Assembly: GCF_018687715.1 (NCBI RefSeq)
Contig: NC_056765.1
Span: 26,991,129-27,055,128, forward strand
Reading direction: 5' to 3'
DNA from: Carya illinoinensis
Taxonomy: Eukaryota; Streptophyta; Magnoliopsida; Fagales; Juglandaceae
DNA length: 64,000 bases
The position numbers and the translations under genes are program-made. Below are positions 37,016 to 49,017 of the stretch, piece after piece (the first letter of the stretch is position 1; each line of letters begins with the position of its first letter). Under the pieces are notes generated by a model. The model had not been told where the DNA came from. It saw nothing but the letters and a program-made list of their open reading frames with translations, and did no database searches.

Positions 37016-39230
37016 TCTTGCCACCCATTCGCCATCGCCCAGCCGCAAACCGAGAACCACATAGAGTAACCCAGCCTTAAACCCACGTGTAGCCACTGTA
37101 AACTACCAAACAACTTGCTCGGTTCTCTCTCCACTGCCCAAAAAGCCTCTATTTTTAGCTACCAAAATAGAGCAGCCCCTTCCACCTAACTCTCGATCCC
37201 ATTAGTTGCCACCAACCACAGTGCAGTTAATGAAGCCCAGCAACGCCGGCTAGTTCCATTGCACCTCTGTCCATTGATGAGGTATGTCTCTCGATTTTGT
37301 TTTCTCAATCTCCGTATCTCTCTCACTTTCCGTCTTCTCTCTCTCATCTATCTCTCCCTCGTGTTTAACCACTCAGATCGGTGGCAACTTTGCCGTACCA
37401 CCTCAACTCAACTCCATTTTCCCCACAGTGTCGCTGCTGCAGGTCCTCTCTTTGGGTAGACTGCTACACAATTCTTCTTCTCCTAGGTGAGATTCTGCCG
37501 CCACCCTATGTTTTTATTCTCTGATGCATGTTGCCTTTGTATGAAAAAAGAGTCTGGTTTATTTGTAGTAACCCCAGTATTTTTTTCAGAAGGGTAGGCT
37601 TTTAATTTTTTTTATTAGATTTTTGTCCCTTTCTTGCTAAACAAACTATGAATGTTTTGAACTTATGTTTTTATCTTGAGTTGGGCTTAGTCTTTAATTA
37701 AAGTTGGGTTTTGTAGTATTTTGGTAAGCCTATAGATCTTTTTTTTTTTTTTTTTTTTTTTTTTGGAGAAATATGACTTCCTTTTAAGAAAAGAAACCGA
37801 TTCTTAAGAAAAGAGTTTTTCACTACTTATTGTATTTGAATTTAAAGTAACCGAAGTATTCTATTTTTTTATAATATATTATTGGTATTTTAAATATTTT
37901 AAGATATCTGTATGATTTTTTGTGTAGAATAGAATATGTATTCGAGTATGTGCTTAAGTAGGTTTTTGATTAAGAAAATATTAAGGAATTTAGCAAGTGA
38001 TAGTATTTTTGAGGTTAAGAGAAATTTTTGGTTTTTGTGGAATTACAATAGATATTTCAGATGTAAATATGAGATATTTTCTCAATTGGAGATTTATTAA
38101 TATTACATGAATTTTTATATGTGATGATTGATATTCATTAGGCACTATTGTGAGGATATTCTGAACAGCAAAGAAGTTCAGGTAAGCAGAATTTCTATAC
38201 TAGACCTTGCATAAAAAAAAATGAACTGAGGTCAACTTTGAACATGTGCATAATATGTTTTGAAAAAGAAAATGTGAAAAACAATCTTAATTATGTATTT
38301 CTACATTAGTCATGAAATATATTTGAAAGAGAAAAATGTTTTCTGACATGACTGGTATAGACATGAGCAATATTTGACATGTTTCTAAAATGTGCAAAAG
38401 AGTGAATATGATATCTGATAATTTTTTACATGTTATATGAAAATGTTTTGTATCTATTTTGATCATGTGGAAATTCCATGAATATGTTCATCATGTGGTT
38501 TGATATGATATGATACGATATAAAATGATATGATAAGATGAAGAAAGATGTGCAGTTTTGAATATGAAAAAAAAAAGTCTTTGATGTGATATGAACAATT
38601 GGTATTAGAGCAAAATCAGGAATGGAAGTAAACAGGGACAGTGGTAGAATCCCACCTGATGATTCCTGACGCACAATAGCTGTAGAAGTGGTGGTAAGCA
38701 AGAATGGTGGTAGAGTCCTACCTGTGATTCTTGACTACAGTGTTCTGATAGATATCCTCTATAGTCGGTCTTTGAATAAGAACAAAGGATGTTGAATATG
38801 AACAGTTGGTTTTTTATTATAAACAGTTTGAAAAGTCGCTATGATTTTCTGATTAGACATTTTGAGATATGCACATGAACATGAAATGTTTTGTCTCTAC
38901 ATACCAAATTTTTTGAAAAGGCCCATGTTTCCATATTCATATATGTGCTTTACTTACTAAGTTGTTGATAACTCATTCCTTATCTCCACAATATTTTTCA
39001 GATGATCTTGAATAGTTCAGCTAAGGATTAGGATTATGGAGCATGGATGAGATGAATATTTAAGCATAATGAATTACTCATAAAAGATTTCTAAGGATTG
39101 GAAAATTTTATTAAGAGATTTTATAGTATTTTGATAACTTTATATTTTGGAGTCTATAAATATCTTAATGAAATGTAAGTTTTAAGTTACAAGAAGTAAC
39201 TCTCTAACCCTGCAGGACCGGGGCGCTACA
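37016..39230. other. Right part of the split TGTAAC...CTACA element
   Basis: 37260-37500 is pyrimidine-rich, like a transcript leader. 37740-37764 is a T-run, 38505-38540 repeats GATATGATATGATA, and two diverged copies of GTGGTAGAATCCCACCTG occur at 38640 and 38710. No coding domains. Confidence 0.5.
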
Positions 39231-39330
39231 CCCATAGTTTACATACAAGTTCTTGTTTAATGTCTTGTGTGAATTTTTTTTATAGAGAAATATTCCCTTA
39301 GTTTACATACAAGTTATCTTATATTAACTG
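39231..39330. repeat. 43-bp tandem repeat, right part of the split array
   Basis: Contains CCCATAGTTTACATACAAG and CCCTTAGTTTACATACAAG, continuing the array interrupted at 29235. Confidence 0.75.
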
Positions 39331-39565
39331 TGTAACCAAATGAAGCCTAAAAGTATACATGCTATTTTCAAATTATGTAAAATTACAATTATAGACTCAC
39401 ACGCATGGGCTGGGCTTGAACGTCCTAGATAGCTGACCCATTTAATCAACATGCTTGGGTTTCACCTAATTTAAAGAAAAGCACATAAATTTAGCTTCTA
39501 TTTAGGTCTTTCCTTTTTCTTAGCGTTTTTTCCTTACTAAGTGATTAACATATATTCATTATAGG

Positions 39566-40075
39566 TTGATTATCTTTAAAGAAATCACTTATTGAAAGAA
39601 TAGGTGAATCAGATGAAAGAATCTTAATAAAAGAATAATATATCTACTTTTGAAAATTTTGTAAATTGGAGAAATGGATTGTTAATAAAATAGAAACATA
39701 GAAAATATGCAAAATCAAATTTATATATAGTCCTTCAATGGTTATTATGTTCAAAGAAATTGCTTTTAAAAAAGATAGATGAATCAGATCAAAGAATTTA
39801 ATTAAAAAATAATATATCTACTCATGAAAATTTTGTAAATTATAGAGGTTGGTTGTTAATAAGATAAAAACATAGAAAACTGGAAAATCGAATTTATATA
39901 TATAGTCCTTCAATGGTTGATTCTATTTAAAGAATTTAATTTTTTTTAAAAGATGGTTGAATCATATCAAGTAATTTTAATAAAAATAATATATCTACTT
40001 GTGAAAATTCTATAAATTAAAGAAGTGTGTTGTTAATAAGATATAAACATAGAAAACATTCAACTGGGTATATGT
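39566..40075. repeat. About 174-bp tandem repeat, three copies
   Basis: Copies start near 39566, 39740 and 39913. Each has (T)TTAAAGAAAT, AATCAGATCAAAGAAT, AATAATATATCTACT, AAAATTTTGTAAATT, TTGTTAATAAGATA and AACATAGAAAA. Shared TATATATAGTCCTTCAATGG marks the junctions. Strongly AT-rich and noncoding. Confidence 0.85.
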
Positions 40076-40244
40076 TCATTTCTATTTATTATTAAAGAGG
40101 TGGTGCTGTTAGTAATTCGATTTTCCTAATCTTTTTATGTACTAACAGGATTATTATTAGACCCAAGCACTACATTTATATTTATTCACCATACTTTATA
40201 TGTTCTATATTTATATGCTCCTAAATCTTTGATTGCAAATTTAT

Positions 40245-40475
40245 TTTATGTAGGAACATTTACCGTGTATCCAAAACATTAATTGCAATATTGTGTTAAA
40301 AAAAAATTGGATCATACAGTTGGATGCAGAGGTAGATCAACTCCAAAATCAGTGCCACAGAAACTTCAATATTCTCTCCATAAATGCTATGAATGAGGAG
40401 AACACTCCAACTCTAGATGTATCACCCCCAAAACTTTTAACCACAATTTCAATGGCGAAGAAAACAATTCAATGA
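40245..40475. other. Repeat shared with 150-240, plus a short open frame
   Basis: 40245-40335 resembles 150-240 (AAATTTATTT, ATGTAGGAACATTTACC, TGGATCATAC). The plus strand stays open to 40475 (QLDAEVDQLQNQC, then a TLDVSPPKLL segment) without a family match. Possibly the edge of an old dispersed element. Confidence 0.35.
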
Positions 40476-40620
40476 TATTTAAGTTTGAATTAGTAGTTTC
40501 AAACTTGAATGATCTATATTATCCTTATTTACCTTATTATAAAGTTTTCTTCTTGTGCACTCAATTTTATATTTTAGAATAATTTTTTTTTTAAAGTAAT
40601 ACAGGGCAAACATGCTTGCT

Positions 40621-40621
40621 A

Positions 40622-40668
<47 letters not shown>

Positions 40669-40670
40669 AG
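40621..40670. repeat. (TA)n and (TATG)n microsatellite
   Basis: An uninterrupted TA run of about 30 bases followed by TATGTATGTATG. Confidence 0.9.
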
Positions 40671-40873
40671 ACTCTAGCTTGTATAGGTGGAGTTTGAAAG
40701 TACTCTTTTTCTACATATATAGTAGTATAGGCACGTTTATAGATGTTACTTTTATCTACATATTTCTTGAAAGTACTCTTTATCTACATAAGTGAGAGGT
40801 ATTTTTTGTAAAGCATCTTATAAAATTAACATTATTTTACAAAAATATTTTCATCTTACAACATTATTGTGGA

Positions 40874-40928
40874 GAGTTAAGCTACAGAGAAGCCACTATA
40901 GCAGTGCACACAATGCACTCACTACGTG
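40874..40928 (+). repeat. Left terminal inverted repeat of the MULE
   Basis: It starts GAGTTAAGCTACAGAG and contains GTGCACACAATGCAC at 40904-40918, then ACGTG. It aligns with the reverse complement of 49018-49072 over its whole length with about two-thirds identity and one gap. Confidence 0.85.
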
Positions 40929-42578
40929 GCTTCTCTTAGTTTTTTTTTTTTTTTTTTTTCCATTTTGACCAAAATGGTGCGTTTTGACCCAATTTGAATT
41001 ACAGTTTCATGCCTACATCCCCATTTGAAATGAACCTGCGAAGCACCCTCTCGTTCGACAGCAACCCCCCACATACTGGTCCATCTACGCAAGCCTCCCG
41101 GCGACGGCGTCTCTGTCGTCAGCCACTTTCTCTTGCGTCGCTCCGCCGTCTACCCATTGCCACCGCTCCCCACGAGGTCGTTGAACAGAGCAAATGAGGG
41201 CTGACCCTTCTGCCTGGGCACGAACCCGCATCTGCCATTCCTCTTCCCAGCGCCACCTCGCGACGGTGAGTCTCTAATCAGCGCCACCTTGCGAGTCTCC
41301 TACACCAGCGCATCCACTCCCCTTGAAACGACTGTGAACGGACCAAAGCATAAACAGTTCCAAATAGCTCTGTTTCGGGTAAATGCACTGAGAAGTTTAG
41401 GAGGTAAATATTTTTAGTTTCCTACATGTTTTAACATTAGGTTCTTCATGTGTACATCAAGATTCGATTTTTCTATTTTTCGAGATTGGTATGGTAGCTT
41501 GGGGCACAGAGAAAAACCTCAGCTTTCTGTTAGTTTTGAATGGGTTGGAAATATGAGATAAAAATGTCAGCTTTTACTTGTATTCTGTTAGGTTTGAATG
41601 GTTGTGGATTGTGAGATAAAAATCTTAGCTTTTTCGATGGGTACTCTAAGTTTGGAATATGGAGGAATGAAATACTTGTTAGGTTTATGCAAATGACTTG
41701 TACGTACATACACTTAGCTGTGAGATTAATATCTCAAATTTATCTTCCCTTGATCTGGTACAACCTATAGCTTAAGAACATGTAATGTGTTTGAAGATTA
41801 CTGAGTTTAGTTAAGATTACAGAAACCACATAACATGCATGAGCAAGTTTTCCATTTTTTTACAGAGTAGGTAATATTGAAACACACTGGAAACATTCGT
41901 GAGCACGTTTTCTAATTTATTTACAGAATGTCTATAGCCAAAATGATAGAATGACGTTTTTAGAGTTAAGAAGAAAGTTTTCTAATTTTATTTTTTATTA
42001 ACTTTAATGAGTAACAAACTCCAAAAAAAAACTAACAAATTGTTCCGTTGACTACACTCTCTTAAATGGTTGATAAATCATAAGAACAAATTGTTATTAT
42101 GATTTAGTGAATATAATTGGAGATGAATTCTTGAATTAGTGAATATAATTGCTTCTTCTGTTGATGTTGGTATTCATATTTCATGATATTCTTCCATTAA
42201 CTACACTCTTTTAAGAGATGTTATTTAACATTTTTGACCTTCACCATTTTGGGTAGGTGACTTGAATATTTTTTCTTATTTAAACATGAAAAAAGTTCTG
42301 TCCAGTATCATATTTTCAGTTGCATCTTTTTAAGTTATTGACCAACAATTTATTACTCCATTCCTAAGCTCCTCTGTAGTCATTCCCGTTCTTTTATTAT
42401 TTCTTATTTCTTATTCTTATTCACATTCCCATTCTTCAAAGATGAGAGAAAAAACCGGAAAATTTTCATTACTCAGTAATTTCTTCTCATTACCGCCGTT
42501 CAATCAATTGAGTGTTGTAATTTGCAGAATCTAACTAACAGCATAATTGCTGCTTGCTGCTGACTTTTGATGTAAATC

Positions 42579-45444
42579 ATGGCCAACCTATTTGATGAAG
42601 ACTTTACCCCATTTGATCATTCATTTGAGGTATATTTCTTTGAAAATTTAAATGGCTCTATTTTGTTTAGTTTATTGAGAAACTTCCATTTTGCCTAACA
42701 ATGTCCTATTTGAGCAAATGCCACCTTATATGCCCTACCCTCCACCGAGTAATCCAGAAGACCTGACACGAGAAGCGCCCCTTGACTCAACTGCTGTTGA
42801 ATTTGAAAAAAACGTTGGGTGTTCATCACGGATTAGTGATGACAGTGTTCATGACGTCGATGGTATTTATAGTTTCCTTTTAATTGATTATAGTTTCTAT
42901 ATTTTCTTTTTATGCTAATCCATCCATATTTGAATAAATGTAAAAATGGTCTTCGACATAAATGAAGATTTAGAGAGTACCACTGTTGTCCAAGAAGATG
43001 AGGTATAAGTTGATGCACCCAGATCCGGTATGGAATTAGCAAGTGTGAAAGAGCTGACAGCCTACTATAAGCATTATGTGAAACAAGAGGGTTTTGGTGT
43101 ACGGATACAGAGGACTAGGAGAGATGATGATGGGAGGCCAGTTTATGTGACTGTTGGTTGTGCCCGTGGCGGAAAGTACCAACCTAAGAACAGTAATATG
43201 TCAAAGCCACGGCCAACAACTAGAATAGATTGTAAGGCCAGAGTAAATGCGACGTTGAGTAAGACTGACAAGTGGGTTTTCACCACTGTAGAAAATATAC
43301 ACAACCACATAAATGTAAGCCCCAAGAAGACTAGGCTATTGCGATCTCACAAGGTTCTAGATGAATATAGCCAAAGGGTCCTCGACTTGAATGATCGAGC
43401 CGGTATACGAATGAACAAGAACTTTTTTTCTCTTGTCGTTGATGCAGGGCTTTTTGAGAATCTTCAGTTTCAAGAAAAAGATTGTCGGAATTATATTGAT
43501 AAGACAAGACATTTAAGGTTGGGTAAAGGAGGTGGAGATGCACTTAATCAGTATTTCAAAAGAATGAGAGACAAGAATGATGGGTTCGTTTCTATCATGG
43601 ACGTGAATGATGAGGGGAGGCTACGAAATGTCTTTTGGGCTTATGCTCGTAGTCGATGAGTATTTTGGCGACGTAGTAACCTTCGATACTATGTACCTAA
43701 CAAATAGGTATGCGATGCCTTTTGCTCCATTCGTTGGTGTTAACCATCATGGGCAGTCCATATTACTAGGGGCAAGATTGCTTTCGAGCGAGGACACACA
43801 CACTTTCATCTGGTTATTCCAAATGTGGTTGGATTGCATGAATGGTCAGGCCCCCTGTTCCACCATAACCGACCAAGATCGGGCAATGAAGAGTGCTATT
43901 GCCATTGTATTCCCCAACACTCGTCATAAATATTGTTTATGGCATATCGTGTGCAAACTTCCAGAGAAGTTGGGGTCTCACGCCATGTTCAATGTGGGGT
44001 TGAAGACTAACATTCAGACAGCATTATATGATTCACAGACCATCACCGAATTTGAGGAGAGTTGGGGTGAACTACTTGAGAAGTATGATCTAGATAGCAA
44101 TAAATGGCTCCAAGCCTTATACGAGGAAAGGTCTTTTTGGGTTCCAGCTTACTTGAAAAGTGAATTTTGGGCTGGTATGAGCACGACCCAAAGGTCAAAA
44201 AGCATGAATGCATTTTTCGATGGGTACGTGCATTCCGGAACGACATTGAATGAATTTATTGATCAGTTTGATAATGCACTTAGAAAGAAGGTCGAGGTCG
44301 AGACAATTGCTGATTTCAAATCTATCAACCAGACTATTCCCTGCGTATCTCACTTCAACATTGAGAAGCAATTCCAATCCGTATATACAAATGCAAAATT
44401 CAAAGAGGTCCAAAGGGAGTTGCTAGGCTTAATGGCTTGTAATTGTTTGTTGGTAAGCACAGAAGGGTCAATTTTAAAATACGATGTGTTGGATGAAATT
44501 TCTACTAACGAGCTCATTAAAACAGTCAATTACTCAATATACTTTAACAAAAAGGAGGTGGATGTGCGATGCATGTGTGGACTATTTGGAACGAGGGGGA
44601 TTCTATGTAGGCATGCACTTAGAGTTTGTCAGTTGAAGAAGATTAAAGAGTTGTCAAATGTATATGTGTTGGATCGCTGGAGAAAGGACTTAAAGAGGAG
44701 ATACACATTACTCAGGAGTAGTTACGATGACACAGGTGACAGAGAGGATAGTCGAAATTATGAGCTTGTTGTTAAGAGATGTTTGAAATTAGCAACCAAA
44801 ATAGCCTCAAATAATGAAAAAGTCCATGCATTCCTACGTGTTGTTGATGACTTTGAGACAAAATGTGAAGACTCAACACTAGACTCGACACTCAAACAGA
44901 CGAAGGAGAAAGCAGATGTGGTATTGGATAAGGGGAAGAAGATATTAAGCCCAAATGTGGTAAGAGAAAAAGGGAGACTCCCAAGTAAGAGGAAGGTTCC
45001 ACCCGTGGAAAAGATGGCCACAAAGAAAATTAAACGGGTAATTTATTGCTTTGTTTTAACCTTCAATACAATACTTTTTCATCATGATTTTAACATATGT
45101 CATATATTGTTTTGAAACTTGGACATGCAGTAAAATCTTGGTAGATGAAACAAAATTGGATGACAACCCGGGATCTCAACAGCCCCAATTTGCTGATGGG
45201 GTATACATTGGGACACAAAACAGCATTATTACACAATCCACTCCACCAGGAAATGAGGTTAACCATGACTTCATGTTGTAAATATATATTTTTAAAGAAA
45301 TATCAATGAACAAGTTTTAATATATCATACTGTTTTTTTCTTACAGAATTTGTGAATAATGGTCGGGCACACTTGGGGAATTTTTTGAAACCATTTGGAG
45401 AGGGAATGGTGAGCTTGTACAGAGGGTTGGAGCCTTGTGAATAG
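42579..45444 (+). pseudogene. FAR1/FRS-type (mudrA-related) MULE transposase, frame damaged
   Basis: Start ATG at 42579 in a 17-codon exon (MANLFDEDFTPFDHSFE then GT). A second exon lies at about 42690-42862 and the main exon at about 42990-45037. The order of parts is: FAR1 DNA-binding domain with its zinc ligands (VGCARGG, IDCKARVNA, HNHI) at 43030-43320; the MULE DDE core at about 43680-44250 (VVTFDTMYLTNRY, TITDQDRAMKSAI, KYCLWHI); and a SWIM zinc finger at about 44560-44640 (VRCMCGLFGTRGILCRHAL). A basic tail follows, and the last exon ends YRGLEPCE and stop at 45444. FAR1-family proteins are MULE transposases or transcription factors derived from them. Here the terminal repeats favour a transposase. 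Lesions: an in-frame TAA at 43006-43008, and a frameshift at about 43656 where a few codons are missing between ARSR and DEYFGD. Some exon junction phases do not agree. Confidence 0.85.
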
Positions 45445-47179
45445 AATTTTTTGGTAAGCTCTCTCTCTATGTTCATCCATATTGTTAATACAGAGAATTT
45501 CCCATTATTGGGGTATATGTGAATACAACAAAACTACATATGGTTCGGAATACTCTTGTTAGAATGGTTTGGAATACTCTTAAAGTGAGCATATTGGAAA
45601 TAATTTTGTTATAAGTTGAGTGTTGGAGTGGGGTTGTTTATTGTTATTGTATACAAATATGTGTGCCATAAAGCTCACCAGAATATTTGTGTATATATAT
45701 ATTTCTTGCTACTTGGGGAGGTTATTTGACCGTTGGGCAGTCCATTTTTTTAATCAAATTTCTAGTTTCTATTTAGAGTTGGGTAGTCAGTTTTATCAGG
45801 GAAACATTGTAGATGATAGGAATTTGATAACGGGTACTTGCTCAAAGAGACATTTGACTTGTTTTTTTTTTTTTTTTTTTTACCTTCTAAATTTTGTTAC
45901 ATGTTTTTTTACATCCATATTGAACATTGGTTGATTGCCCCAGGGTTGAGTTGTTAGTTTCAGTATAGTTGTCTCTTTAATTGCAATCTCATATGTCATT
46001 CTTTATTTTTCCCATTTGCAGCTATAAGTGGAAGTTAAACTTGTTCCTCTTTATACCTTCCAAAGTGAGGAAATCATACAAAACATCATCTTCATTAGAA
46101 CCAACCCCAGAACCAACCGCTGAGAGCAACTACAGCAAGCCCCTCAAGATCCGATTCTTAGAGAACATCAAGGGAACCACATTTTATGGTTGTTTTGTGA
46201 AATTTGTAAAATACTATTTGAACTTGGTATATTGGTTTTGGAGGGGATGGGGCTGAGTTGTAAGATTGGCCTTAACTTTCGGGTTTTGATGGGTATGTCA
46301 ATACTCAGTAATTGATTGTGTTGGAAATATGTGTGTCAATGGTCAGGAAAAATGTAAGTAAAAAAGCTAAGTTTATTGATGTATATGGTTTGGAAGTCAC
46401 ATTCGGGCCCCCTGCAATTTTACTTTTGTATGGTGCCATTAGAATATCCTCTATTTTGTCACAGGCGGAAGGAATATTGTATAGGCAAAGACATGCTTAA
46501 ACTCGGGATGTGTATATGGCAGTTTTTATGATGTCTTTCGCTCATAAATATATGGATGTTAATTAATAGCAATATTTCTTGTTAGAATGGTCAGTCATAT
46601 ATTTGTGAGCTATGCACCCTGAATGGTTTCGAGTAAAAATGGTTGGAAATATATGTCATGCATTGTGATTTCAAGTAAGAAAAAAAAAACAAGCATTCTG
46701 AAACCAGCATAGAGAGAAGGAAGAAATTATGTAACATTTACATATTCATAATGTAATAGCAATATTTCTTGTTAGTATGGTCAGTCTACTACAAGTACAT
46801 TTTCCGTGTAATAGTTACACAGTGGGCATCAACAAGAAATTACAATGTTACATTTAGTCTACTACAACAAGTACATAACTGTGAATAATTACACAATGGG
46901 CATCAACAAGAAATTACAATGTTCTTCATCCCCAACGTCTCATTAACAAGCTATTTCCAACAAGAATTTTCAGTGATTCAGTACCAACTTGGGTTAACAA
47001 CCTAAAACGAGAAAATTTACATGGTTTTCAATACCAACATGGGGTTAACAAGCTGTCACAACAAAAAAAAAACCCAGACAGCTCCAAAATTTGTTGTGCT
47101 CTTTACATGGTATTTATCCAAACCAAGCAAAGACAACTACAAATGTCAAAACCCAGTACATAATCAGTAATTTCTGTTT
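45445..47179. other. Space between the convergent MULE genes
   Basis: No further gene is recognised. It probably holds 3' untranslated sequence of both genes. 46740-46935 has two copies of CAATGGGCATCAACAAGAAATTACAATGTT-like text. A T-run lies at 45862-45880. Confidence 0.5.
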
Positions 47180-47594
47180 CTATTTTTTCAGAATCTTCAC
47201 AACATCTCGGACTTTATCTTCCCTTTTCCTAACATCATAGTCACGCTGTAATACATCCTCCCAGCTATAGGAAGCCTTATTCTCTCTGACACGAAAATTC
47301 TCCTCTAGTAGAGTCAATATATCCAACCAAATGAAAAATTCAAACCGAGCATCTCCCTGCACACAGTGGCAAACTCCTAATTAACATGATTTCAGTACAC
47401 CCAATGGGGTAAAAAATGATATGTAAATAATATTTTTTGGGTATTACCGTATTATAATTTGGGCATGCAAAAAACCTCCTTCTGGGATTTTTTTTGGTGT
47501 GGGATGTTTTTAGTGGTGTTTTTAAACCACACCAACAAGTTGGTGACTCCATCACAAAATCATTAACTACAGATGATGATTCGGATGGTGCCAT
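47180..47594 (-). CDS. Small GRF-type zinc-finger protein (At4g04775-like), two exons
   Basis: Exons 47594-47448 (49 codons) and 47356-47180 (59 codons including stop) join in phase across GT/AG sites, giving 107 residues. The ATG lies eight bases after an acceptor (TTTTCAG at 47603), so an upstream noncoding exon ending near 48563 is likely, with its intron spanning 47603-48562. The GRF finger is visible: CWCGLKTPLKTS, then NPRRRFFACPNY. After the splice comes ARFEFFIWLD, where most family members have a Cys before FF, so the fourth zinc ligand appears lost or displaced. The C-terminus is a charged, probably helical segment (RKREDKVRDVVKILKK). GRF fingers bind single-stranded nucleic acid in several DNA-repair proteins. 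The role of small plant GRF proteins is not well known. Its place, facing the transposase inside a MULE, suggests an element-encoded accessory protein (inference). No stop or frameshift is seen. Confidence 0.75.
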
Positions 47595-47602
47595 GTGTGA
47601 TT

Positions 47603-48562
47603 CTGAAAAACCAAATACAAATTCCAAGACATAAAAAAAATAAAAAAAAATAAAAAAAACCCTATTAACATGGTGGAGTTAATAACAACCCAACTTAGTG
47701 ACCAAATTCTGCCCTTCCATATGACTCAACAAAGCCAATAAACTGTAAAAATTTCACAAAAAACCATAGGGAAATGGGTTACGTGGTAATAGGTTTGGTC
47801 TTTAGTTTTAAGGTTCAAACTTCTCTAGACCATGATTAGCAGCTCAAAGCAAGAGTATATAAGTACATATCATTGGAGATGTAAATAGAATTTTTCTTTT
47901 AGCACTCACATGAAAATATACAAAAATCCAAGGCCAACTTAGCGACCAAATTTTGCCCTTCCATATGACTCAACAAAGCCAATAAACTGTAAAAATTCCA
48001 TAAGTCCATATCTTTCTCACTTTGCCTTTGTTTTAAGCCCCATTGTGGTATAAGCAGGATGTGTATATAATAAGCATATATTATATGGAAATAATAAGCA
48101 AGATGTGGTATACAAATGCTCTTCGACCAAACAAGATGCCCCAACGATGTGTATACATTTAATATAAAGAGTATTACAAATAAGCATGATGTCTATTTAA
48201 GGTGTATCATTTGAACTCAAAGACAAAATCATTTGAACAACCCCTAAATTAGTCTAAAATTCATAAAACCAAGGAGTAAAAATCAGCACACAAAGAAGTA
48301 AAAAACAAGTACGAATTACATAACAAGATGCAATAATTTTTACCTAGCTCCCTTGTACCATTTTTTAAGATTACCAGTTAGCACTGTAAAGCAAATAAAT
48401 CAGGAAAAATTAACCAGGAGCAGCGTTGGACCGGATCAAGTGGGGTTTCCTCCCTACGTACACAAATATATATCATACTGTTATTACAATGGATTTTCAA
48501 CTCATCATGCAGATCAAGAAGGAAGCTATCTATACAAAATAAATAATAAATAAATTTACTTA
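47603..48562 (-). other. Likely 5' leader intron of the GRF gene
   Basis: On the minus strand there is a GTAAGTAA donor at 48562 and a TTTTCAG acceptor ending at 47603. Inside are direct copies of ATTTTGCCCTTCCATATGAC at about 47705 and 47950. Confidence 0.5.
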
Positions 48563-48796
48563 CCCATTTCAACTACAATGTTTTCTTCTCAACCCAAATC
48601 GAAATAGAGAGTGTGTGATGGAGAAAAACCGAAGTTGACGACGGAGGGAAAACGTTGAAGACAACCGCCACAAGGAACAAAGCTTCAATCGGAGTGACAG
48701 AAGGCTAGGGTTTCGGCAAGACAAAGAGAAAGAAAGAAAGATAGAGTAGAAGACGACAACGACGGGACGAGAAGAGGAAGACGACCATGGGGCGAG

Positions 48797-48808
48797 GAGA
48801 GAGAGAGA

Positions 48809-48865
<57 letters not shown>
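48797..48865. repeat. (GA)n microsatellite near the right MULE end
   Basis: An AG run of about 65 bases with one GTGTGA break. On the minus strand it lies in the presumed promoter or leader of the GRF gene as a CT tract, a common feature of plant 5' leaders. Confidence 0.9.
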
Positions 48866-48867
<2 letters not shown>

Positions 48868-49017
48868 AACTGTGAGGGCTGAGGGTCCTTGGCATCGATG
48901 TCCTTTCTACGCTCAGGAGGAGGGGGAAATGAGGGGAGGGGGGGGTTAATGCCCGAATTAGGGATTCGAAATGAGGGAGACGGTTCATTGGTGGCATTAG
49001 TGAACCTGGTCCGGTCT

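Larger units (their letters stand above)
29236..39230. mobile_element. TGTAAC...CTACA element, probable solo LTR, split by a gypsy element
   Basis: An exact 5-bp duplication CCCAT lies at 29231-29235 and 39231-39235. The ends form an imperfect inverted pair (TGTAACAGTCGGGTCC at left, GGACCGGGGCGCTACA at right), as in the LTRs of large gypsy families. Removing the nested element and one GGGCC copy leaves about 3.08 kb with no retroviral domains. It contains a TATA-like CTATAAATATGC at 29581 and pyrimidine-rich leader sequence. A solo LTR left by recombination is the simplest reading. A non-autonomous element is the alternative. Confidence 0.75.

Noticed and set aside
38599..38611. TTGGTATTAGAGC resembling a primer-binding site inside the TGTAAC...CTACA element
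   Set aside because: Treating it as a real primer site would put an LTR boundary where it conflicts with the exact CCCAT duplication at 39231, and no gag follows.
40994..41197. A 67-codon plus-strand frame near the left MULE end
   Set aside because: Arg/Ser/Pro-rich leader-like sequence followed by a likely splice donor near 41266; better read as the 5' leader of the transposase gene.
43640..43670. Programmed frameshifting in the FAR1-type gene
   Set aside because: Several residues that the family has between ARSR and the next conserved segment are missing, which fits a deletion rather than a slippery site.
48569..48997. A 142-codon minus-strand open frame
   Set aside because: It is created by the (CT)n microsatellite and is low in complexity; it overlaps the likely noncoding leader of the GRF gene.
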